A DNA stretch of 64,000 nucleotides, taken from JBEKTW01 sp049515655 (GTDB lineage Bacteria > Bacteroidota > Ignavibacteria > UBA10030 > SZUA-254). The position numbers were made by a program, and so were the translations under genes. The DNA is taken from the NCBI GenBank assembly GCA_049515655.1, contig JBEKTW010000003.1:62001-126000 (forward strand), in the 5' to 3' direction. The notes under the pieces were generated by a model. That model was not told where the DNA came from. It saw nothing but the letters and a program-made list of their open reading frames with translations, and made no database searches. Positions within the stretch are counted from its first letter, which is position 1; each line of letters starts with the position of its first letter. Positions 15,927 through 23,551 of the stretch are shown here, in pieces.

Positions 15927-17219
15927 ATGCCAGATACTCTCACCATTATCGATAATCGAACCGGTAAGAAGTTTGACATTCCGGTTACTCACAATACCAT
16001 CAAGGCGATGGATCTGCGCCAGATCAAAGTCAAAGACGACGACTTTGGAATGATGACGTACGATCCGGCGTTCATGAACACCGCCTCGTGCCAGAGTAAG
16101 ATCACGTTCATTGACGGCGATAAAGGAATTCTACGTTATCGCGGTTATCCCATCGAGCAGCTTGCGGAGAAGTGCACCTACCTGGAAGTGGCGTACCTGG
16201 TCATTCACGGTGAGCTTCCGACGAAATCCCAGCTTGCCGAATGGACGCATAACATTGTGCACCACACAATGCTTCACGAGAACGTCAAAAAGTTCATGGA
16301 GGGATTCCATCCCGACGCTCACCCGATGGGAATGCTCGTGAGCACCGTGGGCGCCCTTTCGACGTTCTATCCCGACGCAAAGAATGTCTTTAACGCTGAG
16401 TCGCGCAAACTTCAAATCTATCGTCTTATTGGAAAAATGCCCACGATCGGTGCCTACGGCTATCGTCACAGGCTGGGATTGCCCTATGTTTATCCTGATA
16501 ACGAACTCAGTTATGCAGGAAACTTCTTGAACATGCTCTATAAGATGACCGAGTTGAAGTACAAGGTGAACCCTATTCTCGAGCGGGCACTGGACGTTCT
16601 CTTCATTCTCCATGCAGACCACGAACAGAATTGCAGTGCAAATGTCATGCGAAGCATAGGCAGCTCGCAGGCTGATCCATTCGTCTCGATGGCGGGTGCC
16701 GCAGCCGCACTGTACGGACCGCTCCACGGCGGTGCAAATGAGCAGGTGCTCGTCATGTTGAGGGAGATCGGCTCGAAGGACAAGGTTCCTGCCTTCATCA
16801 AAGAAGTAAAGGAAGGCAAGGGCGAAAAGCGTCTCATGGGATTCGGTCACCGTGTTTATAAGAACTACGACCCGCGCGCCAAGATCATCAAGCAAACTGC
16901 CGAGCAAGTGTTCGAAGTAACGGGCCGCAACCCTCTGCTGGATATCGCAATTGAGCTGGAACGTATTGCGCTGCAGGACGATTATTTTGTCAAGCGAAAG
17001 CTCTATCCCAATGTCGATTTCTATTCGGGTATCATTTATCAGGCAATGGGTTTCCCGTCCGACGCGTTCACAGTGCTGTTCGCCATTCCTCGAACTTCGG
17101 GATGGATTGCTCAATGGCAGGAACTGTTGCTCGACCCGGAGCAGAAAATCGCACGTCCACGCCAGGTGTTTCTTGGCTATGACACGCGCGACTTCGTTCC
17201 GATCGATAAGCGCGGGTAA
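15927..17219 (+). CDS. gltA: Citrate synthase
   Basis: A 430-residue enzyme of the TCA cycle that condenses oxaloacetate and acetyl-CoA. Catalytic histidines are visible in H-A-D-H-E-Q-N-C-S (near residue 232) and G-P-L-H-G-G-A-N-E (near 270), with M-G-F-G-H-R-V-Y near 309 and the aspartate region N-V-D-F-Y-S-G near 368. The long N-terminal domain fits the hexameric type I enzymes. ATG 15927 has a strong GAAAGGAC ribosome site. It is monocistronic, closed by a terminator 20 bp past the stop. Confidence 0.95.
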   Translation: MPDTLTIIDNRTGKKFDIPVTHNTIKAMDLRQIKVKDDDFGMMTYDPAFMNTASCQSKITFIDGDKGILRYRGYPIEQLAEKCTYLEVAYLVIHGELPTKSQLAEWTHNIVHHTMLHENVKKFMEGFHPDAHPMGMLVSTVGALSTFYPDAKNVFNAESRKLQIYRLIGKMPTIGAYGYRHRLGLPYVYPDNELSYAGNFLNMLYKMTELKYKVNPILERALDVLFILHADHEQNCSANVMRSIGSSQADPFVSMAGAAAALYGPLHGGANEQVLVMLREIGSKDKVPAFIKEVKEGKGEKRLMGFGHRVYKNYDPRAKIIKQTAEQVFEVTGRNPLLDIAIELERIALQDDYFVKRKLYPNVDFYSGIIYQAMGFPSDAFTVLFAIPRTSGWIAQWQELLLDPEQKIARPRQVFLGYDTRDFVPIDKRG

Positions 17220-17241
17220 CGGAACACCGCATGTTGCTTTT

Positions 17242-17278
17242 CCCTTCTCTCTGCAGTTGAGAGAAGGGATTTTTTTTT
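17242..17278 (+). terminator. Rho-independent terminator of gltA
   Basis: Stem CCCTTCTCTC/GAGAGAAGGG (17242-17268, loop TGCAGTT) followed by nine T residues (17270-17278). Confidence 0.92.
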
Positions 17279-17394
17279 GCCCGGCTCTCGCCCGCGCAGA
17301 AGGACTCGTGCCCCGATTTCACTTCTTGCTCAGAGAACCCTATCGATGAAGATGAAGTTGGGGGAACGGGGGCAACTCCAGGATTAAACTTGCC

Positions 17395-17423
17395 TTGACA
17401 TTTCTTCTCAACCCTGATAATGT
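17395..17423 (+). promoter_or_regulatory. Sigma70-type promoter of the hyp operon
   Basis: A perfect TTGACA (17395-17400) and TAATGT (17418-17423) separated by exactly 17 bp, about 120 bp upstream of hypA and downstream of the gltA terminator. This is the best housekeeping-type promoter in the window. Confidence 0.7.
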
Positions 17424-17544
17424 TCTTCCGGGTCTTTTACAGGACTGAAACCCTAAGCACGAAAACTGTTTAATTCTTCATCAGATGGGCTGGTTCGACA
17501 CTGGAAGAACTGGCGCACTTCTTGTCAAAATATGGTCATAGAAT

Positions 17545-17907
17545 ATGCACGAGATGTCGGTTGCACAAAATATTTTCGAGATAATGCAGCAATACATACC
17601 GGTCCGCGAAGCCCGGGATGTGCGGGCAGTCAAACTGAGAATTGGCGACCTGGCGGGAGTCGTCCCCGAGTCGTTGGAGTTCTGCTTCTCCGTCTTGGCC
17701 GACGGCACCTCATTCCGTGCCGCAACGCTGGACATAGAACGCATTCCTCTCACATTCCACTGCAAGGCCTGCGACAGCACATCCAAACCGGAGATGCCCA
17801 TCTTTGTGTGCCCTTCGTGCAAGAGCAGCGATATCGATATTCTCTCGGGGACGGAGTTACAGGTCGTCGAGATCGTGCTGCAGGATCAACAAAAGGACTC
17901 GTCATGA
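17545..17907 (+). CDS. hypA: Hydrogenase nickel-insertion protein HypA
   Basis: A 120-residue metallochaperone. The nickel-binding N-terminus M-H-E is present, and the zinc site C-K-A-C ... C-P-S-C lies near residues 73-93. It delivers nickel to the large subunit together with HypB. Its TGA overlaps the hypB ATG (ATGA), so the two are translationally coupled. It is the first gene of the maturation operon. Confidence 0.95.
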   Translation: MHEMSVAQNIFEIMQQYIPVREARDVRAVKLRIGDLAGVVPESLEFCFSVLADGTSFRAATLDIERIPLTFHCKACDSTSKPEMPIFVCPSCKSSDIDILSGTELQVVEIVLQDQQKDSS

Positions 17908-18557
17908 GTGTCATCACCATTGAACGAAAAATTCTTGCCAAGAATGACGCGATCGCCGGCCAGAACAGGGCTTTCTTTGAACAGCACGGTATTTTCGTCA
18001 TCAATCTCGTCAGCTCTCCGGGCTCGGGGAAAACTAGCATCCTCGAGAGAACGCTCGAACATCTCAGGGGAAAAGTAAAGATCGCTGTCATTGAAGGAGA
18101 TGTGCAGACCGACCTCGATGCGCGGCGGGTGGCACGGTACGAAATCCCCGTCGTGCAGATTGTCACGCGCGGCGGTTGTCACCTCGATGCGAATCTGGTG
18201 CATGATGCACTTCAAAAAATTGACCTGAAATCCATTCAGCTTCTTGTCATCGAGAACGTCGGGAACCTTGTCTGTCCGGCCAACTACGACCTGGGGGAAG
18301 CATGCAAGGTTGTCATCGCGAGTACGACTGAAGGAGACGACAAGCCGCTGAAATATCCGGAAATGTTTCACAAGGCATCGGTTCTCATCGTCAACAAGAT
18401 GGACCTGCTCGCGCACGTGAACTGCGATATCAACACGCTGAAGCAGAATGCTCTCAGCATTAACCCGCGATTGAAGATCTTTGAAACCTCGTGCACGACG
18501 TCATCGGGAATCGACGCATGGTGCGATTGGCTGGTGCAAGGTGTTCCCAAACGGTGA
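17904..18557 (+). CDS. hypB: Hydrogenase nickel-insertion GTPase HypB
   Basis: A 217-residue SIMIBI GTPase with a P-loop (S-S-P-G-S-G-K-T-S near residue 38), E-G-D-V-Q-T-D near 69, the metal-binding region G-N-L-V-C-P near 122 and N-K-M-D-L near 161. There is no histidine-rich stretch or N-terminal C-x-x-C-G-C nickel site, so this is the minimal GTPase form. The reading frame is open back to 17532, but the ATG at 17904 overlapping the hypA stop is the right start. Confidence 0.95.
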   Translation: MSVITIERKILAKNDAIAGQNRAFFEQHGIFVINLVSSPGSGKTSILERTLEHLRGKVKIAVIEGDVQTDLDARRVARYEIPVVQIVTRGGCHLDANLVHDALQKIDLKSIQLLVIENVGNLVCPANYDLGEACKVVIASTTEGDDKPLKYPEMFHKASVLIVNKMDLLAHVNCDINTLKQNALSINPRLKIFETSCTTSSGIDAWCDWLVQGVPKR

Positions 18558-18567
18558 ACAACAAAGC

Positions 18568-19542
18568 ATGAAGATCGGGCACATGAGCTATATCTCGTTG
18601 AAAAACAACCTGCAAAGCAAGCCGCTGATGGCGCCACCCTATATTGAACGGCTGACCTTCTACGAATTGAAAGAGCGCGCAGACCTTCTTCGCAACCTTT
18701 TGAACGAATGCGTTGTATGTCCGCGAGAATGCGGCGCACGACGCACGGAAGGGAAACGCGGTGTGTGTCGCTCGACAAACGAGGTCGTTATATCAAGCGC
18801 TGCGCCGCATTTCGGCGAAGAACCGCCGCTGGTCGGCACGCATGGCTCTGGCACAATTTTCTTTACCTCATGCAACCTGAAATGCCAGTTCTGTCAGAAC
18901 TACGAGATCAGTCAACTCAAAATGGGCAAGCCAATTTCCACCCACCGATTGGCGGAAGTGATGCTCGCACTGCAGCAGGTCGGATGCCACAACATAAATC
19001 TTGTTACGCCGACACATTTCACACCGCAAATCATCGAAGCACTGGTCATTGCCATTCAGCGTGGGCTGAAGATGCCAATTGTCTACAACTGCGGTGGTTA
19101 TGAATCAACCCAAACACTGAAGTTGTTAGAAAACATCGTCAGTGTTTTCATGCCCGATATAAAATACTCTAACGACGCATACGCACGAAAATATTCGGGC
19201 GCCAAAGACTATTGGGAAAGTGTGCGGGCTGCAGTGAAAGAGATGTACCGTCAGGTGGGCGACTTGGTCATAGACAACGATGGAATTGCGCGGCGGGGTC
19301 TTCTTATTCGCCATCTTGTTCTGCCGAATCAAATTGCAGGTTCGAAGGCTGTCCTCGAATTCATCGCTTGGCAGATTTCACCGAACTCGTACGTAAACAT
19401 CATGGATCAGTACCGTCCGACATTTCGAGCTTATCGATATCCGGAACTGAACCGAACTATTTCATCAGAAGAATACTCCGGGGCGGTCAAGTATGCTGTT
19501 CATCTTGGGCTGCATCGGGGATTCGGAACACTTGAAAACTGA
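18568..19542 (+). CDS. Radical SAM protein (PflA-like, COG1313-type) within the hyp operon
   Basis: A 324-residue radical SAM enzyme. The cluster motif C-N-L-K-C-Q-F-C lies at residues 102-109, giving C102, C106 and C109. Four further cysteines precede it (C48, C51, C55, C67), in C-V-V-C-P-R-E-C-G and R-G-V-C. The overall layout matches uncharacterised pyruvate-formate-lyase-activase-like proteins. The start ATG 18568 lies just after hypB; the frame is open further upstream but only in antisense-like sequence over hypB. hypF starts 1 bp after its stop. A link to hydrogenase maturation is suggested only by position, and the substrate is unknown. Confidence 0.85.
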   Translation: MKIGHMSYISLKNNLQSKPLMAPPYIERLTFYELKERADLLRNLLNECVVCPRECGARRTEGKRGVCRSTNEVVISSAAPHFGEEPPLVGTHGSGTIFFTSCNLKCQFCQNYEISQLKMGKPISTHRLAEVMLALQQVGCHNINLVTPTHFTPQIIEALVIAIQRGLKMPIVYNCGGYESTQTLKLLENIVSVFMPDIKYSNDAYARKYSGAKDYWESVRAAVKEMYRQVGDLVIDNDGIARRGLLIRHLVLPNQIAGSKAVLEFIAWQISPNSYVNIMDQYRPTFRAYRYPELNRTISSEEYSGAVKYAVHLGLHRGFGTLEN

Positions 19543-19543
19543 C

Positions 19544-21940
19544 ATGCCCGGTGTTCAACGGTTAGCCATCAAGATTCTCGGCGCAGTCCAAGGCGTTGGT
19601 TTTCGTCCGTTTATCTATCGACTGGCCACCGAAATACAGGTGACCGGCTGGGTATTGAATTCTCCGCAGGGTGTGTTTATCGAAGTCGAGGGCGAGAGAC
19701 AGAAACTCGACTCATTTTTGCTCCGCATCGAAAAGGAAAAACCTCAACGGTCCTTCATACAGAGTCTTGAGTCTTCCTTTCTCGACTTCATTGGCTACTC
19801 GAATTTCGAAATCCGACACAGTGATGCGGGGGGAGAACCCACCGCTATCGTTTTGCCGGACATCGCGACCTGTCCGGATTGTCTTCAGGAAATTCTCGAC
19901 GCCTCGAACCGCCATTATCTCTACCCCTTCACGAACTGCACGAATTGCGGCCCGCGCTTTTCCATTATCGAGTCGCTCCCCTACGACCGAGCCAATACCT
20001 CGATGGCGAACTTCGGGATGTGCGACGACTGCCGTCGTGAATACGAAAATCCTCTCGACAGGCGGTTTCACGCGCAGCCGAATGCCTGTCCAAAATGCGG
20101 ACCGAGCCTTGAATACTGGAGTCCCGACGGAAAAACCGTTGCGCGGCATCATGAAGCTTTGTTGCTTGCTGTAGAAGACCTCCGGGAAGGAAAAATCGTT
20201 GCAATCAAGGGACTCGGCGGATTTCACTTCATGGTCGATGCGCGAAACGAGGAAGCCGTTGTTCGGTTACGCGCCCGGAAACACCGCGAGGAAAAACCCT
20301 TTGCCTCGATGTATCCTTCGCTGAGAGCCGTGAAGGAGCACTGCGAAGTCTCTCAACTTGAAGAACGCCTGTTGCTCTCCCCCGAATCCCCCATCGTACT
20401 TCTCAAGCGTACAGCGCGATTCTCAGGCCGCAATTCCGATATTGCCCCGTCCGTGGCGCCCGGCAATCCCTATCTCGGCGTTATGCTTCCGTATACGCCG
20501 CTCCACTATCTGCTGATGCGCGAAGTGGACTTTCCGGTCATCGCGACGAGCGGCAATCTCTCTGATGAGCCAATCTGCACCGACGAACATGAAGCCCTGC
20601 GCCGACTGGGCTCGATCGCCGATACGTTCCTGGTCCACAACCGTCCGATCAGACGGCATGTGGATGATTCAATCGTCCGGGTGATGATGGGAAGAGAACT
20701 GGTTGTGCGGCGTGCCCGGGGGTACGCGCCCTTGCCCATCCGGATGAAAGCGGTTCATGAATTCCCCCTGCTCGCCGTTGGTGCACATCTGAAGAACACC
20801 ATTGCGGTAACTTCGGGAGACAATGTTTTTGTCAGTCAGCACATCGGAGACCTTGAAACAAACGAGGCCTATCAAGCGTTTCTCGACGTGACGTCCAGCC
20901 TTGAAAAATTGTACAACATCCGGCCGGCAAAAATTATTGCCGACATGCATCCCGGATATTTGTCCACGCAGTACGCTCTAGAGACAGGCGTTCATGTCGA
21001 ACAGGTTCAGCATCACTACGCCCACATCGCCTCATGCATGGCGGAAAATGGGCTCGACGGACCGGCCCTCGGCGTTGCATGGGACGGCACCGGCTACGGA
21101 ACAGACGGAACGATTTGGGGCGGAGAATTTTTCCTGGTATCCGAGACATCCTTCGAGCGTGTCGCCTCGATGCGGCCGTTCCGGCTCCCCGGCGGTGAGC
21201 TTTCAATCCGGGAACCTCGCAGGACCGCCTTGGGATTGCTCTATGAGCTATTCGCTCAGGAGACTTTTGGCCGAACCGGCCTCGCGCCGCTGCAATCATT
21301 TCGGGCTTCCGAACTCAACATCCTTCACACGATGCTTGCCCGCAACCTGAATTCTCCGTTAACCTCAAGTGTCGGACGGCTCTTCGACGCCGTGGCCTCT
21401 CTGACCGGACTCCGCCAGCATGTATCGTTCGAGGGACAGGCCGCCATGGAGCTGGAGTTCCTCACAGCGGATACGAGCACGCAGGAATCCTATGATTTTT
21501 CGATTGTTGATCGCCGACCCGCAAGCGACCGGAATAGACTACGGGTAGAAAAACGATCCTCCGTCGAAAACCAGTTTCTCATCATCATCGATTGGGGACC
21601 GCTGATTTGCGGAATTCTCGATGACACGGAGAACAACGTGCCCAACAAGCTGATCGCCGCGAAATTTCACAACACGCTTGCGGAGATGATTGTTGCTGTT
21701 GCCGGACGGGGAGGCGAACGACGGGTTGTTCTGTCGGGCGGTTGTTTCCAGAACAAGTATTTGACTGAACAGACCGTTCGCAGGCTTGAAGAAGAAGGAT
21801 TCCGACCTTACTGGCATCAGCGCATTCCGCCCAATGACGGCGGAATTGCGCTCGGACAGGTTGCTGCGGCATCGAGAGGAATTCGTGCCGAGCTCAACTC
21901 AGTACCGTACCGTATTTCGGCGGGAGAGCTGGCTGTATGA
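19544..21940 (+). CDS. hypF: Carbamoyltransferase HypF
   Basis: A 798-residue enzyme making the cyanide ligands of the NiFe centre from carbamoyl phosphate. Domains in order are acylphosphatase (A-V-Q-G-V-G-F-R-P-F near residue 15), two zinc fingers (C-P-D-C ... C-T-N-C, and C-D-D-C ... C-P-K-C, residues about 110-190), a YrdC-like domain (about 200-390) and a Kae1-like domain (H-H-Y-A-H-I-A-S near 490; V-L-S-G-G-C-F-Q-N-K near 730). ATG 19544 is chosen over the upstream frame start at 19493, since the acylphosphatase fold begins there. Its stop overlaps the next ATG. Confidence 0.95.
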   Translation: MPGVQRLAIKILGAVQGVGFRPFIYRLATEIQVTGWVLNSPQGVFIEVEGERQKLDSFLLRIEKEKPQRSFIQSLESSFLDFIGYSNFEIRHSDAGGEPTAIVLPDIATCPDCLQEILDASNRHYLYPFTNCTNCGPRFSIIESLPYDRANTSMANFGMCDDCRREYENPLDRRFHAQPNACPKCGPSLEYWSPDGKTVARHHEALLLAVEDLREGKIVAIKGLGGFHFMVDARNEEAVVRLRARKHREEKPFASMYPSLRAVKEHCEVSQLEERLLLSPESPIVLLKRTARFSGRNSDIAPSVAPGNPYLGVMLPYTPLHYLLMREVDFPVIATSGNLSDEPICTDEHEALRRLGSIADTFLVHNRPIRRHVDDSIVRVMMGRELVVRRARGYAPLPIRMKAVHEFPLLAVGAHLKNTIAVTSGDNVFVSQHIGDLETNEAYQAFLDVTSSLEKLYNIRPAKIIADMHPGYLSTQYALETGVHVEQVQHHYAHIASCMAENGLDGPALGVAWDGTGYGTDGTIWGGEFFLVSETSFERVASMRPFRLPGGELSIREPRRTALGLLYELFAQETFGRTGLAPLQSFRASELNILHTMLARNLNSPLTSSVGRLFDAVASLTGLRQHVSFEGQAAMELEFLTADTSTQESYDFSIVDRRPASDRNRLRVEKRSSVENQFLIIIDWGPLICGILDDTENNVPNKLIAAKFHNTLAEMIVAVAGRGGERRVVLSGGCFQNKYLTEQTVRRLEEEGFRPYWHQRIPPNDGGIALGQVAAASRGIRAELNSVPYRISAGELAV

Positions 21941-22155
21941 ATCTTCTCGAAGGCACATTGACCGGAATCCACTTCGACCAGACATCAAGAGTCGGCAAGG
22001 TCGATATAGGGGGCGCACAGTCGTACGTCTCTCTTTTGCTGGTCCCGGATACGAACGTCGGCGACAAAGTTCTTGTCGTTGCGGGTGTCGCCCTTTCGAA
22101 AATTGAATCCCCACCTTCTGAGGAAAAAGAAAATGTGTCTGGCAATACCCGGTAA
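21937..22155 (+). CDS. HypC-like protein lacking the N-terminal cysteine
   Basis: A 72-residue protein of HypC/HupF-like size and OB-fold pattern (G-x-V-D-I-G near residue 23, then V-G-D-K-V-L-V-V-A-G-V-A-L-S-K-I near 40-56). It starts M-N-L-L-E-G, whereas HypC starts M-C-L, and Cys2 is the residue that shares the iron ligand with HypD. No cysteine occurs anywhere in it. It overlaps hypF by ATGA and the canonical hypC by 23 bp, so it is certainly co-translated. It may be a structural partner, an inactive paralog or a regulator. Confidence 0.8.
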   Translation: MNLLEGTLTGIHFDQTSRVGKVDIGGAQSYVSLLLVPDTNVGDKVLVVAGVALSKIESPPSEEKENVSGNTR

Positions 22156-22402
22156 AGTTGTCGCGCTGGATTCGACATCCCATCCGTTGATGGGAACGGT
22201 GAGTTTCGGAGAAATCCGGAAACAGGTGTGCCTCGAATGGACACCGGACGTTGCCGTCGGCGACTATGTCATTGTCCATGTCGGTTTCGCTATCAGCAGG
22301 TTGGATGAAGAGGATGCACTGGAGACACTTCGCATGTTGGAACAGATAGGCGGCGGGCTGGACGACCTCGAAGAGCCGGACCCTGAGGAGACAGTGTCGT
22401 GA
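22133..22402 (+). CDS. hypC: Hydrogenase assembly chaperone HypC
   Basis: An 89-residue chaperone beginning M-C-L-A-I-P-G-K-V, with the essential Cys2, and V-G-D-Y-V-I-V-H-V-G-F-A-I-S-R near residue 43. It carries the Fe(CN)2CO unit with HypD. A GAGG ribosome site precedes ATG 22133. The longer frame from 22073 is only overlap with the HypC-like gene. The stop overlaps the GTG start of hypD. Confidence 0.94.
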   Translation: MCLAIPGKVVALDSTSHPLMGTVSFGEIRKQVCLEWTPDVAVGDYVIVHVGFAISRLDEEDALETLRMLEQIGGGLDDLEEPDPEETVS

Positions 22403-23511
22403 AATTCATCGATGAATACCGCGATGGCATAGCGGCGCGGAAGTATGCGGGTTTGATCGCAGGTAGTACCACCCGTCCGTGGACGATCATGGAAATCTGC
22501 GGCGGCCAGACACGTACCATCATCAAGTCAGGAATTGAGTCCCTCCTGCCGAAAGAAATCACGCTTGTTCACGGTCCGGGCTGCCCAGTCTGCGTCACCC
22601 CGCTGGAGATGATCGATAAGGCAATTTCGATCGCATCGCGACCGGAGGTTATCTTCACTTCGTTCGGCGATATGCTCCGCGTCCCCGGCAGCACAAGGGA
22701 TTTGCTCTCCGTAAAAGCAGAGGGAGCGGCGATCCGCGTAGTGTACTCGCCGCTTGACGCTGTCAAAATAGCTCAGCAATTTCCCGCTAAGAAGGTTGTG
22801 TTCTTCGCCGTTGGGTTCGAGACAACCGCCCCCGCGAACGCGATGGCGGTCTGGCAGGCCCGGCGGCTCGGGCTCCGGAATTTCTCAATCCTGTGCTCTC
22901 ACGTTCTAGTCCCCCCGGCGATGGAGTTGATTCTGTCGTCACCGACGAACCGCGTGCAGGGATTCCTCGCGGCCGGACATGTTTGCGCGGTGATGGGATA
23001 CGAAGAGTACATCCCGCTTGCCGCAAGATACAATGTGCCAATCGTGGTAACGGGATTCGAGCCGGTCGACATCCTTCAGGGAATTTACTTGACGGTCAGG
23101 CAGCTCGAGGAAGGCAGGTCGGTGGTAGAGAATCAGTACAGCCGGACGGTGCGTCGCGAGGGAAATATTCCGGCCAGAAAACTCCTCGCTGAAGTCTTTG
23201 AAACAACGGACCGTCATTGGCGGGGCATTGGCGAGATACCACAAAGTGGATTCCGATTGAGAAGTGAATTCATCGACTTCGACGCGGAGAGAATTTTCAA
23301 ACTTGACGACATTCATGTTCAGGAATCAGTACATTGCATGGCAGGGCTCGTCCTTCAAGGCATAAAAAAACCTCACGAATGCCCAGCTTTTGGTTCGCTG
23401 TGCACGCCGGAGCATCCACTCGGGGCGCCGATGGTCTCATCCGAGGGGGCATGTGCCGCCTATTATTCTTATTCTGGGAAATCTCGCGTCAATAGCTTAG
23501 ACTACAAATAG
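22399..23511 (+). CDS. hypD: Hydrogenase maturation protein HypD
   Basis: A 370-residue [4Fe-4S] protein on which Fe(CN)2CO is built. Motifs are E-I-C-G-G-Q-T (near residue 33), H-G-P-G-C-P-V-C-V-T-P (near 58-68) and G-F-E-T-T-A-P near 132, with C-terminal cysteines C-M-A-G, C-P-A-F-G-S-L-C and G-A-C-A-A. It starts at GTG 22399, overlapping the hypC stop, and ends 1 bp before the next reading frame opens. Confidence 0.95.
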   Translation: MKFIDEYRDGIAARKYAGLIAGSTTRPWTIMEICGGQTRTIIKSGIESLLPKEITLVHGPGCPVCVTPLEMIDKAISIASRPEVIFTSFGDMLRVPGSTRDLLSVKAEGAAIRVVYSPLDAVKIAQQFPAKKVVFFAVGFETTAPANAMAVWQARRLGLRNFSILCSHVLVPPAMELILSSPTNRVQGFLAAGHVCAVMGYEEYIPLAARYNVPIVVTGFEPVDILQGIYLTVRQLEEGRSVVENQYSRTVRREGNIPARKLLAEVFETTDRHWRGIGEIPQSGFRLRSEFIDFDAERIFKLDDIHVQESVHCMAGLVLQGIKKPHECPAFGSLCTPEHPLGAPMVSSEGACAAYYSYSGKSRVNSLDYK

Positions 23512-23551
23512 TATGCACAATTTTGAAATCAACGACCCGGGTGAGAGGACA

